Part shown: piece by piece, positions 17,913-28,107 of the stretch
Position numbering within the stretch: position 1 is the first letter of the stretch
Layout: each line of letters opens with the position of its first letter
Origin: a bacterium
Lineage (GTDB): Bacteria > CLD3 > SB21
Direction of reading: 5' to 3'
Assembly: GCA_008933615.1 (NCBI GenBank)
Contig: WBUR01000020.1
Location: 1 to 64,000 of the forward strand
Length of the DNA: 64,000 bases
Program-made: the position numbers and the translations under genes
The notes under the pieces: model-generated
The model's input: the letters and a program-made list of their open reading frames with translations, nothing else
Told to the model about the DNA's origin: nothing
Databases searched by the model: none

Positions 17913-18824
17913 ATGACTGATTATCCACTTTTGAACATCGACAACGTCGTCAAACGCTTCAACGGATTCACAGCGGTTGACCGGATCAGCTTAACTATTC
18001 CTCCTAAAACGATATTCGGCCTCCTCGGCCCGAATGGCGCCGGTAAAACAACGCTCATCCGCATGATCACTCAGATCACCATGCCGGACGAAGGGCGAAT
18101 TTCGTTTAAAGGCGAAAAATTGAATTCGATGCATTCGGAGGATATCGGTTATCTTCCCGAAGAGCGCGGATTATATAAACAGATGAAAGTCGGCGACCAT
18201 ATTATTTATCTAGCGCAATTACGCGGCCTGACTGCGGCCGATGCAAACAAAAAGGTCCGCGCCTGGTTTGAAAAATTTGAGATCAGCGATTGGTGGAACA
18301 AAAAAATCGAAGAGCTTTCCAAAGGTATGCAGCAGAAAGTTCAGTTCATAGCCACAGTAGCGCATGAACCGGAGCTTCTGATCTTCGACGAACCTTTCAC
18401 CGGCCTTGACCCGATTAATGCCGATCTGATTAAAGATGAAATTTATCAGCTCAAAGAAAAAGGCGCGACCATCATTTTTTCAACGCACCGCATGGAGCAG
18501 GTGGAAGAAATCTGCGACGCGATCGTATTGGTCAATAAAGGCAAAAAGATTCTCGATGGCGGCGTAAAGCTGATCAAACAGCAATTTAAGAAGAACATTT
18601 ATAAAGTGACATTTGAAGGCGCTTTACCGGCCATTCAACATCCGGATTTTACAGTCATTAAGAGTTCCGGTGAAGAATTACTCATCCAGACCAAGACGCA
18701 CAATACGCCAAACGAATTGCTGACTTTTTTGATGGATAAAATTGAAATACATTCATTTCAGGAACTCCTGCCAACGCTCAATGAAATATTCAAAGAACAA
18801 GTAACACAGGACGGCCATGAATAA
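17913..18824 (+). CDS. ABC transporter ATP-binding protein, NatA-like
   Basis: 303 aa ATPase. Walker A is GPNGAGKTT (about residues 37-45), the signature ELSKGMQQKVQF near 140, and Walker B LLIFDEPFTGLDP near 160. A C-terminal domain of about 80 residues after the nucleotide-binding core is typical of the DrrA/NatA exporter class. Its membrane partner begins 8 bases before this stop (overlap), so the two form one exporter. The family exports sodium (NatAB), drugs or lipids; the substrate is unknown here. The leader is nearly absent. Confidence 0.93.
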   Translation: MTDYPLLNIDNVVKRFNGFTAVDRISLTIPPKTIFGLLGPNGAGKTTLIRMITQITMPDEGRISFKGEKLNSMHSEDIGYLPEERGLYKQMKVGDHIIYLAQLRGLTAADANKKVRAWFEKFEISDWWNKKIEELSKGMQQKVQFIATVAHEPELLIFDEPFTGLDPINADLIKDEIYQLKEKGATIIFSTHRMEQVEEICDAIVLVNKGKKILDGGVKLIKQQFKKNIYKVTFEGALPAIQHPDFTVIKSSGEELLIQTKTHNTPNELLTFLMDKIEIHSFQELLPTLNEIFKEQVTQDGHE

Positions 18825-20109
18825 ATTACTGCTTATCATCCAGCGCGAGTACGTCAGCCGTGTCACCAAAAAATCGTTTATTCTAACGACCCTGCTCGTA
18901 CCCGTCGGGCTTGCCATATTACCGGCCATTATTTTTTTTATGGCCCGCTCAAATAACGTAGACCGCGTGGCTGTTGCAGATGAAACCGGATTATTTGCCG
19001 GTAAACTTAATAATTCACGGTTGATCGCTTTTGAATTTGAAAATCAGCCGATGGAGAGCCTCAAGCAAAATTACAAGAAAAAAAAATACGACGGCATCCT
19101 CCATATTCCGAAATTTGATCTGGAAAATCCGAAAGGCATACGGTATTATTCCAGCCGAAGTCTGGGTTTTAATGCAAGTTTTTATCTTCAGAGCGAACTC
19201 GCACGCGAGATCGAAAAATTAAGACTCAACAAAGCAGGCCTTGATGAAAAATTTATTGAAAACCTCAAATCAAAGATGTCGATTGAAACCATCATACTAA
19301 GCGAGGAGGGCGAAAAATCGGACAATAAAGTGGTCGCGCTCGTCACCGCTTTTATTATGGGAATTATTATCTATATCACGCTGATCATTTACGGCGTCAT
19401 GGTGATGAACGGCGTCGTTGAAGAAAAAGCGAACCGCATTATGGAAGTGATCGTTTCCTCGGTTCAGCCCTTTCAGATGCTGATGGGAAAAATCCTAGGT
19501 ATCGCGGCAGTCGGCTTAACGCAGTTGGCCGGCTGGACCATCATAAGCGTTGTTCTTGGGCAAGTTGCCTTTGCTGTATTCGGCGGGCAATTGAGTAATG
19601 TTCAAGCCGACACACTTACGCAAAGCGGTATCAATGCGCGCGACGCCGAAGCGATGGCCGTATTCATGAAAAATATCGACAGTATTAATTTCACCGAGTT
19701 ATTCGTTTTGTTTATTTTTTATTTCTTCGGCGGATATTTGTTCTACGCATCGCTTTACGCCGCAGCCGCTTCCGGCGCCAACGATCCCGGCGACGTGCAG
19801 TCGTTGTCTTTTCCTGTCACTATTCCTATTATCGTCGCTTTTTTTGTTTTGCAGATCGCGGTCAACGACCCAAACGGTGCAGTTGCTTTCTGGGGTTCGC
19901 TGATCCCTTTCACTTCGCCAATCGTCATGCTTGGACGAATTCCTTTCGGCGTACCGATTTGGCAAACGCTCTTATCCATGGCCTGTCTGATCTCCGGCTT
20001 TTTATTCACCACGTGGATTGCTGCAAAAATTTATCGTGTCGGCATACTTATGTACGGCAAAAAAGTGACGTTAAAAGAATTGGGGAAATGGATCTTTTAT
20101 AAGGGATAA
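18817..20109 (+). CDS. ABC-2 type permease, NatB-like
   Basis: 430 aa membrane partner of the preceding ATPase. One N-terminal helix (about 22-45) is followed by an extracytoplasmic domain of about 130 residues (to about 170). Five to six helices follow, with GVVEEKANRIMEVIVSSVQP between the first two. This layout, with the VEEKxxRxxEVI motif, is that of NatB/YhaP-like ABC-2 permeases. Transport direction should be outward. It ends the operon; a dispersed repeat follows. Confidence 0.92.
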   Translation: MNKLLLIIQREYVSRVTKKSFILTTLLVPVGLAILPAIIFFMARSNNVDRVAVADETGLFAGKLNNSRLIAFEFENQPMESLKQNYKKKKYDGILHIPKFDLENPKGIRYYSSRSLGFNASFYLQSELAREIEKLRLNKAGLDEKFIENLKSKMSIETIILSEEGEKSDNKVVALVTAFIMGIIIYITLIIYGVMVMNGVVEEKANRIMEVIVSSVQPFQMLMGKILGIAAVGLTQLAGWTIISVVLGQVAFAVFGGQLSNVQADTLTQSGINARDAEAMAVFMKNIDSINFTELFVLFIFYFFGGYLFYASLYAAAASGANDPGDVQSLSFPVTIPIIVAFFVLQIAVNDPNGAVAFWGSLIPFTSPIVMLGRIPFGVPIWQTLLSMACLISGFLFTTWIAAKIYRVGILMYGKKVTLKELGKWIFYKG

Positions 20110-20116
20110 TGCAACA

Positions 20117-20180
20117 TCCCGCAGATTTCGCAGATTCCCGCAGAAAATTTTTTATTGAGCAATTCGCGCTATCTGCGGGA
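20117..20180. repeat. dispersed repeat, copy 2, with hairpin
   Basis: 20117-20149 is the reverse complement of the repeat at 1223-1257 (near match). A second short arm at 20171-20180 (ATCTGCGGGA) is the exact reverse complement of TCCCGCAGAT at its left end, so this copy can fold into a hairpin of about 10 bp after the permease gene. It could serve as a transcript end. Confidence 0.75.
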
Positions 20181-20270
20181 ACATTTTCTTATATGTTTTA
20201 TACGTTTACTTTGTTATATTGCTTCTGATTAACCCACAAAAACATTTCCACTCATATAGGAGAAACCATC

Positions 20271-20735
20271 ATGAAAAAAATGTATCTCTCTCTTTTGGTA
20301 TTGCTTGCCGTTTTGTGGATCAGCGCGTGCGGCGGAAGCACGAAGGGCGTGATTAACGCCGAGAATAACAAAGTTGAAAAGAACGAAACGCTGAAAGCCG
20401 GCGAATTTTATCAATACGAGATTGTCATTGAGGACAAAATGAATGCGATCTCGGTTGAAGGCGAGTGGCGAGTGCTGGACGGCGGCGACCGCAAGGCTAA
20501 TGTATTTGTCATGGACGAGGAAAATTTCCTGAAATTTGACAAAGGCGAACAATTCAAAAATTATTATTCTTCCGGAGAAAAGATCACGGATAATTTCAAG
20601 ATCCGTCTGGTCGGCAAATACAAAACAGCCAAAACATTATACTATTTAATTTTTGACAATCCTTCCGAAGAAGACGACAAAAAGGTCGAATTCAAACTTC
20701 TCATGGATTACGAATGGGGCGAAGGAACCCGTTAA
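20271..20735 (+). CDS. hypothetical lipoprotein
   Basis: 154 aa. The N-terminus MKKMYLSLLVLLAVLWISAC is a textbook lipoprotein signal with lipobox ISAC, so Cys20 should be lipidated and the protein anchored to a membrane. The mature part is rich in charged residues and predicted beta strands (GEFYQYEIVIEDKMNAIS, EWRVLDGG, KIRLVGKYKTAKTLYYLIFD) and matches no family I know. It stands alone: a repeat lies upstream and a strong terminator downstream. ATAGGAGAAACC precedes the ATG. Function unknown. Confidence 0.85.
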   Translation: MKKMYLSLLVLLAVLWISACGGSTKGVINAENNKVEKNETLKAGEFYQYEIVIEDKMNAISVEGEWRVLDGGDRKANVFVMDEENFLKFDKGEQFKNYYSSGEKITDNFKIRLVGKYKTAKTLYYLIFDNPSEEDDKKVEFKLLMDYEWGEGTR

Positions 20736-20752
20736 CAAATCTGCTTATATAT

Positions 20753-20786
20753 AAAGCCTGACGGCATCTAGCGTCAGGCTTTTTTT
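20753..20786 (+). terminator. rho-independent terminator after the lipoprotein gene
   Basis: Stem AAAGCCTGACG / CGTCAGGCTTT with an 8-base loop, then a run of T. This is a strong intrinsic terminator on the plus strand, 18 bases after the lipoprotein stop. It isolates that gene from purH. Confidence 0.93.
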
Positions 20787-20869
20787 ATACCGTTGCTTTT
20801 TTCGGCCGCTTTCTCTACATTCCTGCGTTTTAATTAACGAATTATTTTACCTTTGGAATATATCTTATC

Positions 20870-22432
20870 ATGATCAAACGCGCGCTCATCAGCGTCTCAG
20901 ACAAAACCGGGATTGTTGAATTAGCCAAAGCCCTGCACGGCTTAGGTATTGGTATTATCTCCACCGGCGGAACCGCTACGGCTCTGCAAACGGCCGGAAT
21001 TCCGGTCATTAAAATTTCCGACGTCACTTCGTTTCCTGAAATGATGGACGGCCGTGTCAAGACGCTGCATCCCAAAATTCACGGCGGACTTTTGGCCCTG
21101 CGAAATAATTCCACCCACATGGCCGAAGCAAAAAAACACGGCATCGAGATGATCGATATGGTCGTCGTCAATCTCTATCCATTCGAAGCCACGATCTCCA
21201 AACCGGACGTGCATCTTGAAGAAGCCATCGAAAACATTGACATCGGCGGCCCTTCGATGATCCGTTCCGCCTCAAAAAATTATAAAGATGTCGTCGTGCT
21301 GGTTGATCCTTCGGATTATGCCAAAACGCTGGACGAACTCAAATCCGGCGGCAACGTCTCGCGGGAAACGCGTTATGATCTCATGGTTAAGGCGTTTGAG
21401 CATACCGCGCGTTACGATGGCATCATTTCAAGTTATTTCGGCGGGAAGCGCCCCGTTGCGACGAATGAATTTCCAGCCTCCATATCGGTCAACCTGAAGA
21501 AGATCCAGCATTTACGCTACGGCGAAAACCCGCACCAACTGGCGTCATTCTACTCGTCTGCCGCGCAGACGAAAAAATTTTACGAACAGCTTCACGGCAA
21601 GGAATTATCCTACAATAACATCATTGATCTTGACGCCTGTGTGCGTATCGTTTCCGACTTTGACAAACCGTGCTGCGTGATCGTGAAACACACCAATCCC
21701 TGTGGCATAGCTGTTAATAACGGTCTTCACACGGCCTATCAAAACGCTCGCGCAACCGATCCGGTATCGGCCTTCGGCGGCGTCATTGGTTTTAATGATA
21801 AAGTGACCGCGAAGATCGCGCAAGAGATCGGCGACGTCTTTGTCGAAGCTGTGATCGCGCCGGAATTTGATGGCGAAGCCTTGTCGATAATGGAAAAAAA
21901 GAAGAATATCCGCCTGATCAAATATAATTTTACTGAATCAAAAAAAGCGGCGGCACAACTTCCGGAAATCAAAAAAGCGTTTGACGGCTATCTCGTTCAG
22001 CATAGCGATAATCATCTCGTCAATTTTTCCGACAAGGCCCAATGGAAAGTGGTTACCAAACGCCAGCCAACCGTGGACGAAATGCATGCGCTGGAATTCG
22101 GTTGGCGCGTTGTCAAACATGTCAAATCCAACGCGATCGTCTATTCCTCGAAAGACCGTACTCTGGGCATCGGCGCCGGACAAATGTCGCGCGTGGATTC
22201 CGCCGAGATTGCCGTTTTGAAATCGAAAAACGCTAAACTCGATCTTAAAGGCTCCGCTATCGCCTCGGATGCCTTTTTCCCGTTTCGTGACGGTATTGAC
22301 GCTGCCGCCAAAGCCGGCGCAGTCGCGGTGATACAGCCCGGCGGCTCAGTTAAGGACCAGGAAGTTATCGATGCGGCCAACGAACATAATATGACCATGA
22401 TTTTTACGTCGATTCGACATTTCAAACATTAA
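20870..22432 (+). CDS. purH: bifunctional AICAR transformylase / IMP cyclohydrolase
   Basis: 520 aa PurH, the last two steps of IMP synthesis. The N-terminal MGS-like cyclohydrolase domain runs to about residue 150 ([29 protein letters not shown]). The transformylase domain covers the rest, with [20 protein letters not shown] and the C-terminal [12 protein letters not shown]. Full length, no missing key residues. No clear Shine-Dalgarno is seen before the ATG. It is followed after 24 bases by mreB, so the purine gene may lead the rod-shape operon. Confidence 0.97.
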   Translation: MIKRALISVSDKTGIVELAKALHGLGIGIISTGGTATALQTAGIPVIKISDVTSFPEMMDGRVKTLHPKIHGGLLALRNNSTHMAEAKKHGIEMIDMVVVNLYPFEATISKPDVHLEEAIENIDIGGPSMIRSASKNYKDVVVLVDPSDYAKTLDELKSGGNVSRETRYDLMVKAFEHTARYDGIISSYFGGKRPVATNEFPASISVNLKKIQHLRYGENPHQLASFYSSAAQTKKFYEQLHGKELSYNNIIDLDACVRIVSDFDKPCCVIVKHTNPCGIAVNNGLHTAYQNARATDPVSAFGGVIGFNDKVTAKIAQEIGDVFVEAVIAPEFDGEALSIMEKKKNIRLIKYNFTESKKAAAQLPEIKKAFDGYLVQHSDNHLVNFSDKAQWKVVTKRQPTVDEMHALEFGWRVVKHVKSNAIVYSSKDRTLGIGAGQMSRVDSAEIAVLKSKNAKLDLKGSAIASDAFFPFRDGIDAAAKAGAVAVIQPGGSVKDQEVIDAANEHNMTMIFTSIRHFKH

Positions 22433-22456
22433 TTTTCATCGGAGCTTGTTCTGCTT

Positions 22457-23482
22457 ATGGAAATCTTTAATATTTTCAATAACGAAATCGCTATCGACCT
22501 CGGAACTGCAAACACCTTGGTTTATGTCAGAAATAAAGGCGTCGTGATCAACGAACCGTCCATCGTCGCTATCAATAAGCGAAGCAACAAGCTCATAGCC
22601 ATCGGTCAGGAAGCCAAAGAAATGATGGGCCGTACGCATGATGAAATCGTAGTCGTGCGCCCGCTCAAGGACGGTGTCATCGCAGATTTTGAAATGACCG
22701 AGTTGATGCTCCAGGAATTTATCCGCAAAGTCAGTCCGGCGCGGTTCATGGGTAAACGCGTCGTGATCGGCGTTCCCGTCGGTATCACGATGGTGGAACA
22801 GCGCGCGGTGCGCGATTCTGCCGAACATGCCGGCGCTAAGGAAGTGTACCTCGTAGCCGAGCCTATGGCGGCTGCGATCGGAGTCGGAATTGATATAACC
22901 GAGTCGAAGGGCAGTATGATCATGGATATCGGCGGCGGCACGGCAGAAATTGCCGTCATTGCCCTCAGCGGCATTGTTTGCGATCGATCCATCCGCAACG
23001 CCGGCGACGAACTCACCAAAGCAATCGTTCAATATTTTCGTATTCAGCATAATCTTCTGCTCGGAGATCAAACTGCCGAAGAGATCAAGTGCACGATCGG
23101 TTCTGCCGTACCTCTTCCTAAAGAACTCACCATGGAAATTAAAGGACGCGATATCGTTTCCGGTATTCCCCGCACGCTCGCAACCGATTCCGCGGAAGTT
23201 CGTAAAGCGCTGAACGAACCTATTTCCAAGATCATTGAAGGAACGAAGAATACACTGGAGCGGACGCCTCCTGAACTGGCCTCGGATATTCTCGACCGCG
23301 GCATCGTTTTGACCGGCGGCGGCGCACTGATCAAGGGTTTGGACGAACGCATTAAGAAAGAGACCGGATTACCGGTTATTGTTGCCGAAGACCCTCTTAC
23401 GGCGGTTGTTCGCGGCGTCGGTATTGTGCTTGAAAATTTGTCCAAATATCAACAAGTGATCCTCAAAGCCAAAAAATATTAA
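22457..23482 (+). CDS. mreB: rod shape-determining actin homologue MreB
   Basis: 341 aa. The actin fold is clear: IAIDLGTANTLVY (phosphate 1), MIMDIGGGTAEIAVIAL (phosphate 2), LTGGGALIKGLDERI (adenosine). It forms membrane-bound filaments in the cytoplasm that steer the elongation machinery. ATCGGAGC lies upstream of the ATG. First of five elongasome genes in order mreB, mreC, mreD, mrdA, rodA, implying a rod-shaped or elongated cell. Confidence 0.97.
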   Translation: MEIFNIFNNEIAIDLGTANTLVYVRNKGVVINEPSIVAINKRSNKLIAIGQEAKEMMGRTHDEIVVVRPLKDGVIADFEMTELMLQEFIRKVSPARFMGKRVVIGVPVGITMVEQRAVRDSAEHAGAKEVYLVAEPMAAAIGVGIDITESKGSMIMDIGGGTAEIAVIALSGIVCDRSIRNAGDELTKAIVQYFRIQHNLLLGDQTAEEIKCTIGSAVPLPKELTMEIKGRDIVSGIPRTLATDSAEVRKALNEPISKIIEGTKNTLERTPPELASDILDRGIVLTGGGALIKGLDERIKKETGLPVIVAEDPLTAVVRGVGIVLENLSKYQQVILKAKKY

Positions 23483-23569
23483 CCGATGTCTTATCTGTCG
23501 ACAAACCTTTTCGGAAAAGATTTAAAGAATCCTATGGTCCTTCCTGATAAAAAGTAAGAAAGGGCCGGT

Positions 23570-24436
23570 ATGTTTTGGAAGTTAAAAAATTTTCTGGACG
23601 GTTTTTATCAGATCATCGATGTTTATAAAAATCATTTTGTTTTTCTTTTCCTCATTATTATTTCCGCGATCTTACTTCAGACAAATGCCAATCCACAAAT
23701 TACGTTTTTTAGACAACGCGCTATTTACTTGTCTGCGCTGATCGGCGAGCAGTTTAGCCGTCTTCCCCGCGTGTGGAAATACGAAGATCAAAACCGTACG
23801 TTAGAGCTGCAGAACGCGGAACTGGCCAAACGTAATATTGTATTGGAAGATGCGTATCTCGAAAACATCAAGCTCAGGCAGATGTTAAAATTCAAAGACC
23901 GTTTTCCGATGAACACGATCCCTGCGCACATTATCATGAAAGCGCCCGACCCGAATCTCAGTACGATCACGCTCGATAAAGGCCGCGATGACGGCGTGTC
24001 TGAGTATCAAAACGTTATTACCGACCGAGGTTTAGTCGGAATTATTACTCACGCGGAAGACCGGTACTCGGTTTGCCAAATCATGCTCGATAAAACCTTC
24101 CGCGCAGCCGCAAAAATCCAGCGTACCCGTCTCAGCGGTATCGTTCTATGGCAAGGATTGCCGAATGAAGTCGGGTTTTATGGCGTACTGAAAAACCTGG
24201 ATGTACGAGTGGGCGACGTCATCCTGACATCCGAATACAGCGAGTTTTTTCTCCCGAATTTCCGGGTCGGTATTGTCCACGAAATCAATAATGAGATCGA
24301 GGGCATTTTCAAAAATATTCACGTGAAAACAAGCGTCGACTTTGATATGATAGAGGACGTCTTTATCGTAACAGATACTTCAAAAGTTTCTTCTGCCAGA
24401 ATAGGTTTTGAAAATTATTTTTTCGGAAATGAATAG
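23570..24436 (+). CDS. mreC: rod shape-determining protein MreC
   Basis: 288 aa. One N-terminal membrane helix (about residues 22-40, FVFLFLIIISAILLQ), a coiled-coil stretch (about 65-105, ELQNAELAKRNIVLEDAYLE) and the beta-rich periplasmic MreC domain (about 120-275), with DKGRDDGVSEYQNVI and GVLKNLDVRVGDVI. It binds PBP2 and MreD and switches the elongasome on. An 87-base gap separates it from mreB, with no clear terminator. GAAAGGGCCGGT precedes the ATG. Confidence 0.94.
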   Translation: MFWKLKNFLDGFYQIIDVYKNHFVFLFLIIISAILLQTNANPQITFFRQRAIYLSALIGEQFSRLPRVWKYEDQNRTLELQNAELAKRNIVLEDAYLENIKLRQMLKFKDRFPMNTIPAHIIMKAPDPNLSTITLDKGRDDGVSEYQNVITDRGLVGIITHAEDRYSVCQIMLDKTFRAAAKIQRTRLSGIVLWQGLPNEVGFYGVLKNLDVRVGDVILTSEYSEFFLPNFRVGIVHEINNEIEGIFKNIHVKTSVDFDMIEDVFIVTDTSKVSSARIGFENYFFGNE

Positions 24437-24463
24437 TAATGTAACCGGGAGTTGCTTTAATTC

Positions 24464-24988
24464 ATGCGACGCAAAAGAAATCAATTGATCCTGAGCCTAG
24501 CGCTCACGGCTTTAGTTTTTTATTTTCTTCAAACGACCTTTATCAATCCTTTCCTGTCCGTCGGGCACAGTGTTCCTGACTTGCTTTTGATATTAACGTT
24601 ATTCGTGGGTGTCCGCTTGGGGCAACTCAGCGGTTCATTCCTTGGTTTCCTGGCCGGCTTGCTTCAAGACGTTTTGATTAATTTTTACGGATTGAATGCG
24701 CTATGCAAAACCGTTGTCGGATTTTCTGCAAAATATTTCAAGACGGAAAAAGTGTTACTGGTCGAAAAATATTATTTTCCGATCGTTGTCTTTTTTAGCT
24801 CCATCGTTCACAGCATTATCTTTTTCGGATTCCAGTCACTGGATGCCGATTTGAATTTTTATACACTTTTTATGAATTACGGCGTGCCAAATGCGTTGTA
24901 CAGCTCAGTTATGGCATTTATTTTATGGCTATTGACGCCCAACGCCTTTCTTGATTTTATCAACTACGACGCGAAGCACGAATATTAA
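24464..24988 (+). CDS. mreD: rod shape-determining membrane protein MreD
   Basis: 174 aa, almost wholly hydrophobic, about five membrane helices; MreD family by position, size and GFLAGLLQDVLINFYGLNALCKTVVGF, which contains the family's GLLQD motif. It stabilises the MreC-PBP2 complex in the inner membrane. 27 bases after mreC and 15 before mrdA. Confidence 0.92.
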   Translation: MRRKRNQLILSLALTALVFYFLQTTFINPFLSVGHSVPDLLLILTLFVGVRLGQLSGSFLGFLAGLLQDVLINFYGLNALCKTVVGFSAKYFKTEKVLLVEKYYFPIVVFFSSIVHSIIFFGFQSLDADLNFYTLFMNYGVPNALYSSVMAFILWLLTPNAFLDFINYDAKHEY

Positions 24989-25003
24989 TTAATCCGTTGG
25001 CCT

Positions 25004-26824
25004 ATGAACCCTCGCTCAATTATTTTTTCCATATTTCTAGGAACGGTCTGGCTGATACTTTTGAGCCGGCTGTTTTATCTGCAGGTGGTTAATTCAGATT
25101 ACTTCGCCGGGCGCGCAGAAAATAACGCAACCAAGATGATAGACCAGATCCCGGCCCGCGGATTGATTTTCGATCGATACGGGAAACTGATCGTTGAGAA
25201 CCAGCCTACGTTTTCAATCCAAATTACTCCAGCCGAGTTTGACACCAACAGTTCCTCCGAGTTTGAATACCTTGCGCAAAGGCTGAATATGTCGCCCGCT
25301 GAAGTTCGCCGTAAAATCCAAGGCGTCTGGCCTTATACACCCGTTACCATAAAGGAAAATGTCGATTTCACGCTGATTGCAAAGCTGGAAGAGGAAATGG
25401 TAAAACACCCCGGTGTGCATTTCAAAGTAGATATTCACCGTATCTATTCTCCGGATATCACGATGCCGCACGTCATAGGGTACCTTAATCAGATCACCGA
25501 GCAAACTATCGGTTATTTTAAGACGGGTGATTTTTCCGATACGGATTATAAAATCGGCGAGCTGACGGGAGCTGCGGGGATCGAAAAATTCTACGAGATT
25601 GAATTGCGCGGACAAAAAGGATATCACGAACTCCAAAGTGATTCCAAGGGCAAAGTAGTAAAGGACCTGGGTATTGTTAAACACCCAACCGACGGATATA
25701 ATCTTTACCTAACCATTGATCTTGAATTCCAGCGATTTGTTGAAACGGCAATGGGGCAAAATAAAGGTTCGATCATTGTCGTAGATGTACGAACGGGCGA
25801 AATTCTGGCTGCTACGAGTAAACCGGATTACAACATACGGTGGTTTGTCGAGGGCATTAGTCATGAGCAGTGGAAAGAATTGAATGAAAATCCGGATAAA
25901 CCGATGTTTAATCGCATTGTACAAAGCGGTTATGCGCCGGGCTCCACTTTCAAGATGATCACGGCAATTGCCGCTCTGGAGGAAGGCCTTGCAACTCCGG
26001 AAACGTACATCGAATGCAAAGGAGTATATCTGCTCGGAGGAAACCGTTTTCGCTGCTGGAATTGGACGGGACATGGCCATATTAATATGCAAAATGCGAT
26101 CACTCATTCCTGCGACGTATATTTCTATACCCTTGCCTGGGAATTGGGAATAAATAAGCTGGCAAAGTACGCGCGGATGTTCGGACTGGGTGAAATGACC
26201 GGCGTTGATTTGCCTAATGAAAAAAAAGGGAACGTTCCTACAACAGATTTTTTTGACAGCCGGTACGGAAGAAACAATTGGAAATCCGGCACCGTTGTTA
26301 ATCTGGGAATTGGACAAGGCGAAATTTTGGTTACACCTATTCAAATTGCGCAGTACGTTACGATTCTTGCCAATTCCGGAAAATACCAGCAGCCGCATTT
26401 TGTACGTTATGCCGAAGATCAGGAAGGTATTCGCAAAGTCTTGTATCCGATCAAAAGCGTACCTGTCAAACCGGATTACCTTGATCTCATGCGGCACGGG
26501 ATGTGGGCGGTTGTCAATACGTATGAAGGAACAGGCAAACGCGCCTGGATCAAATGGCAGGCTGCAGGTAAAACAGGAACGTCGGAAAATGTACATGGAA
26601 ACTATCACGGATGGTTCGCCGGATTCGCTCCGTATTATGACCCTGAAATTGCCGTCGTGGTAATTATGGAAAACGGCGGAGAAGGCTCCGATGTTGCGGC
26701 GCCCATGTCTGCGACCGTGATGAACTATTATTTCAATTATATTCGCGGCAGGAAAGCGTTCGATCCTTCAGACCTGAAAGAGAAACAGTTCCAGTCATTA
26801 CGAAATGCGCAGCTTATACCTTAA
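25004..26824 (+). CDS. mrdA: penicillin-binding protein 2 (elongation transpeptidase)
   Basis: 606 aa class B PBP. One N-terminal helix (about 8-25), the pedestal domain (FDRYGKLIVENQPTFSIQI), then the transpeptidase. The catalytic serine is in GSTFKMITA at about residue 313; SCD serves as the SxN-type motif in ITHSCDVYFY, which is the form usual in PBP2; KTG occurs in AAGKTGTSEN. It cross-links peptidoglycan during elongation with RodA, which follows 8 bases later. MreC/MreD upstream complete the complex. Confidence 0.95.
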   Translation: MNPRSIIFSIFLGTVWLILLSRLFYLQVVNSDYFAGRAENNATKMIDQIPARGLIFDRYGKLIVENQPTFSIQITPAEFDTNSSSEFEYLAQRLNMSPAEVRRKIQGVWPYTPVTIKENVDFTLIAKLEEEMVKHPGVHFKVDIHRIYSPDITMPHVIGYLNQITEQTIGYFKTGDFSDTDYKIGELTGAAGIEKFYEIELRGQKGYHELQSDSKGKVVKDLGIVKHPTDGYNLYLTIDLEFQRFVETAMGQNKGSIIVVDVRTGEILAATSKPDYNIRWFVEGISHEQWKELNENPDKPMFNRIVQSGYAPGSTFKMITAIAALEEGLATPETYIECKGVYLLGGNRFRCWNWTGHGHINMQNAITHSCDVYFYTLAWELGINKLAKYARMFGLGEMTGVDLPNEKKGNVPTTDFFDSRYGRNNWKSGTVVNLGIGQGEILVTPIQIAQYVTILANSGKYQQPHFVRYAEDQEGIRKVLYPIKSVPVKPDYLDLMRHGMWAVVNTYEGTGKRAWIKWQAAGKTGTSENVHGNYHGWFAGFAPYYDPEIAVVVIMENGGEGSDVAAPMSATVMNYYFNYIRGRKAFDPSDLKEKQFQSLRNAQLIP

Positions 26825-26831
26825 TTAATAT

Positions 26832-28085
26832 ATGGTAGTTGAAAAAATAAAAAATTTCCTGAGCGACCTGGATTATTTTTTACTCATTCCGACCCTGTTG
26901 CTATGCGGAATTGGACTTTTGTGCATTTACTCCGCAACCGTCAGCGGAAGTCCTGAGCTCCAGTTCAATTTCACAAAACAATTATTTCATTTTGCAATAG
27001 GCCTGCTTCTCATGTTCCTCGTCATACTCATACCGATTCGTTTGATTGACGGCGCGGCTATTTCGCTATACGCGATCACGGTTGTATTACTTATTCTAGT
27101 ACTTGCGACCGGTTCAGTTCGCTACGGCGCGCAGCGTTGGTTTGCACTCGGGCCATTCAGCCTCCAGCCTTCGGAAATCGCAAAAATAGCTACGATGATC
27201 TGTATTGCCCGCATGCTTGCTTTAAGCCGGGTTAATCCCGCGCATATAGCAAATATCATTATCACATTTGCACTTACATTAATCCCGATGTTTCTTGTCA
27301 TGAAGCAGCCGGATCTTGGAACGGCTCTGTGCATCGGTTGTATTGCCCTGCCGATACTATACTGGCACGGCATTTCGTTATTTTCTATTTTTGTCATGTT
27401 TTCCCCCATTGCTACGGTATTGGTTCATATCGGGTCAGGATATAGTTTCGAAGCTTTTATTCTGACCTTATTTGCCATTTTGATGATATTGTATTTTTCA
27501 AAACGAAAGACCGGTATCATTCTGGCCGTGTTTGCATTAAATATTATCGTCGGACTTTCATCTGAACCGCTTTGGGATTCACTCAAGGATTATCAAAAAG
27601 AACGTATTCTGAATTTTATTGAGCCGGAGCGAGATACGCAGGGCAGCGGGTATCAGGTTCGTCAGTCGAAGATCGCCATCGGCGCCGGAGGTTTTTCAGG
27701 AAAAGGATTGTTGGAGGGAACACAAACACAATTAAAATTTCTGCCGGAACAACATACCGATTTTATTTTTTCGGTTGTCGGAGAAGAGTTTGGTTTTATC
27801 GGCGCCGTTGTCTTGTTAACCTTGTTTGGAATCATGATCTTCAGGATAATTCTCATCGCCGATGTGGTAGATGACAAGTTCGCCAGCTTGACGCTGATAG
27901 GCATAGCAACGTTGTTTTCGTTCCAGGTTATGGTTAATATTGGAATGACGACGGGAATTATGCCGGTGACGGGAATACCTCTCCCGTTCCTAAGTTATGG
28001 CGGAACCGCCTTATGGACTAATCTGTGCCTGATGGGCATCGCGTTGAATATTTCCATGAGAAAAAAAGTGTACGACATACATTAA
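26832..28085 (+). CDS. rodA: RodA peptidoglycan glycosyltransferase (SEDS)
   Basis: 417 aa, about ten membrane helices, SEDS family. Typical segments are IPIRLIDG, WFALGPFSLQPSEIAKI, FVMKQPDLGTAL, QVRQSKIAIGAGGFSGKG, EQHTDFIFSVVGEEFGF and GIPLPFLSYGG. It polymerises lipid II into glycan strands with PBP2. Distinguished from FtsW (55.8 kb in this window) by its place in the mre operon. One extra hydrophobic stretch near residues 190-240 makes it slightly long for RodA (usually about 370-380 aa). Confidence 0.95.
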   Translation: MVVEKIKNFLSDLDYFLLIPTLLLCGIGLLCIYSATVSGSPELQFNFTKQLFHFAIGLLLMFLVILIPIRLIDGAAISLYAITVVLLILVLATGSVRYGAQRWFALGPFSLQPSEIAKIATMICIARMLALSRVNPAHIANIIITFALTLIPMFLVMKQPDLGTALCIGCIALPILYWHGISLFSIFVMFSPIATVLVHIGSGYSFEAFILTLFAILMILYFSKRKTGIILAVFALNIIVGLSSEPLWDSLKDYQKERILNFIEPERDTQGSGYQVRQSKIAIGAGGFSGKGLLEGTQTQLKFLPEQHTDFIFSVVGEEFGFIGAVVLLTLFGIMIFRIILIADVVDDKFASLTLIGIATLFSFQVMVNIGMTTGIMPVTGIPLPFLSYGGTALWTNLCLMGIALNISMRKKVYDIH

Positions 28086-28107
28086 TAGCCATTTTACATC
28101 AGGAATT

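Noticed and set aside
22436-23071. 211-codon open frame antisense to mreB
   Set aside because: His/Asp-rich shadow of a conserved gene, no start signal, no recognisable domain.
25709-26608. 299-codon open frame antisense to mrdA
   Set aside because: It lies wholly inside the clearly coding PBP2 gene; its translation shows no domain and it has no ribosome site.
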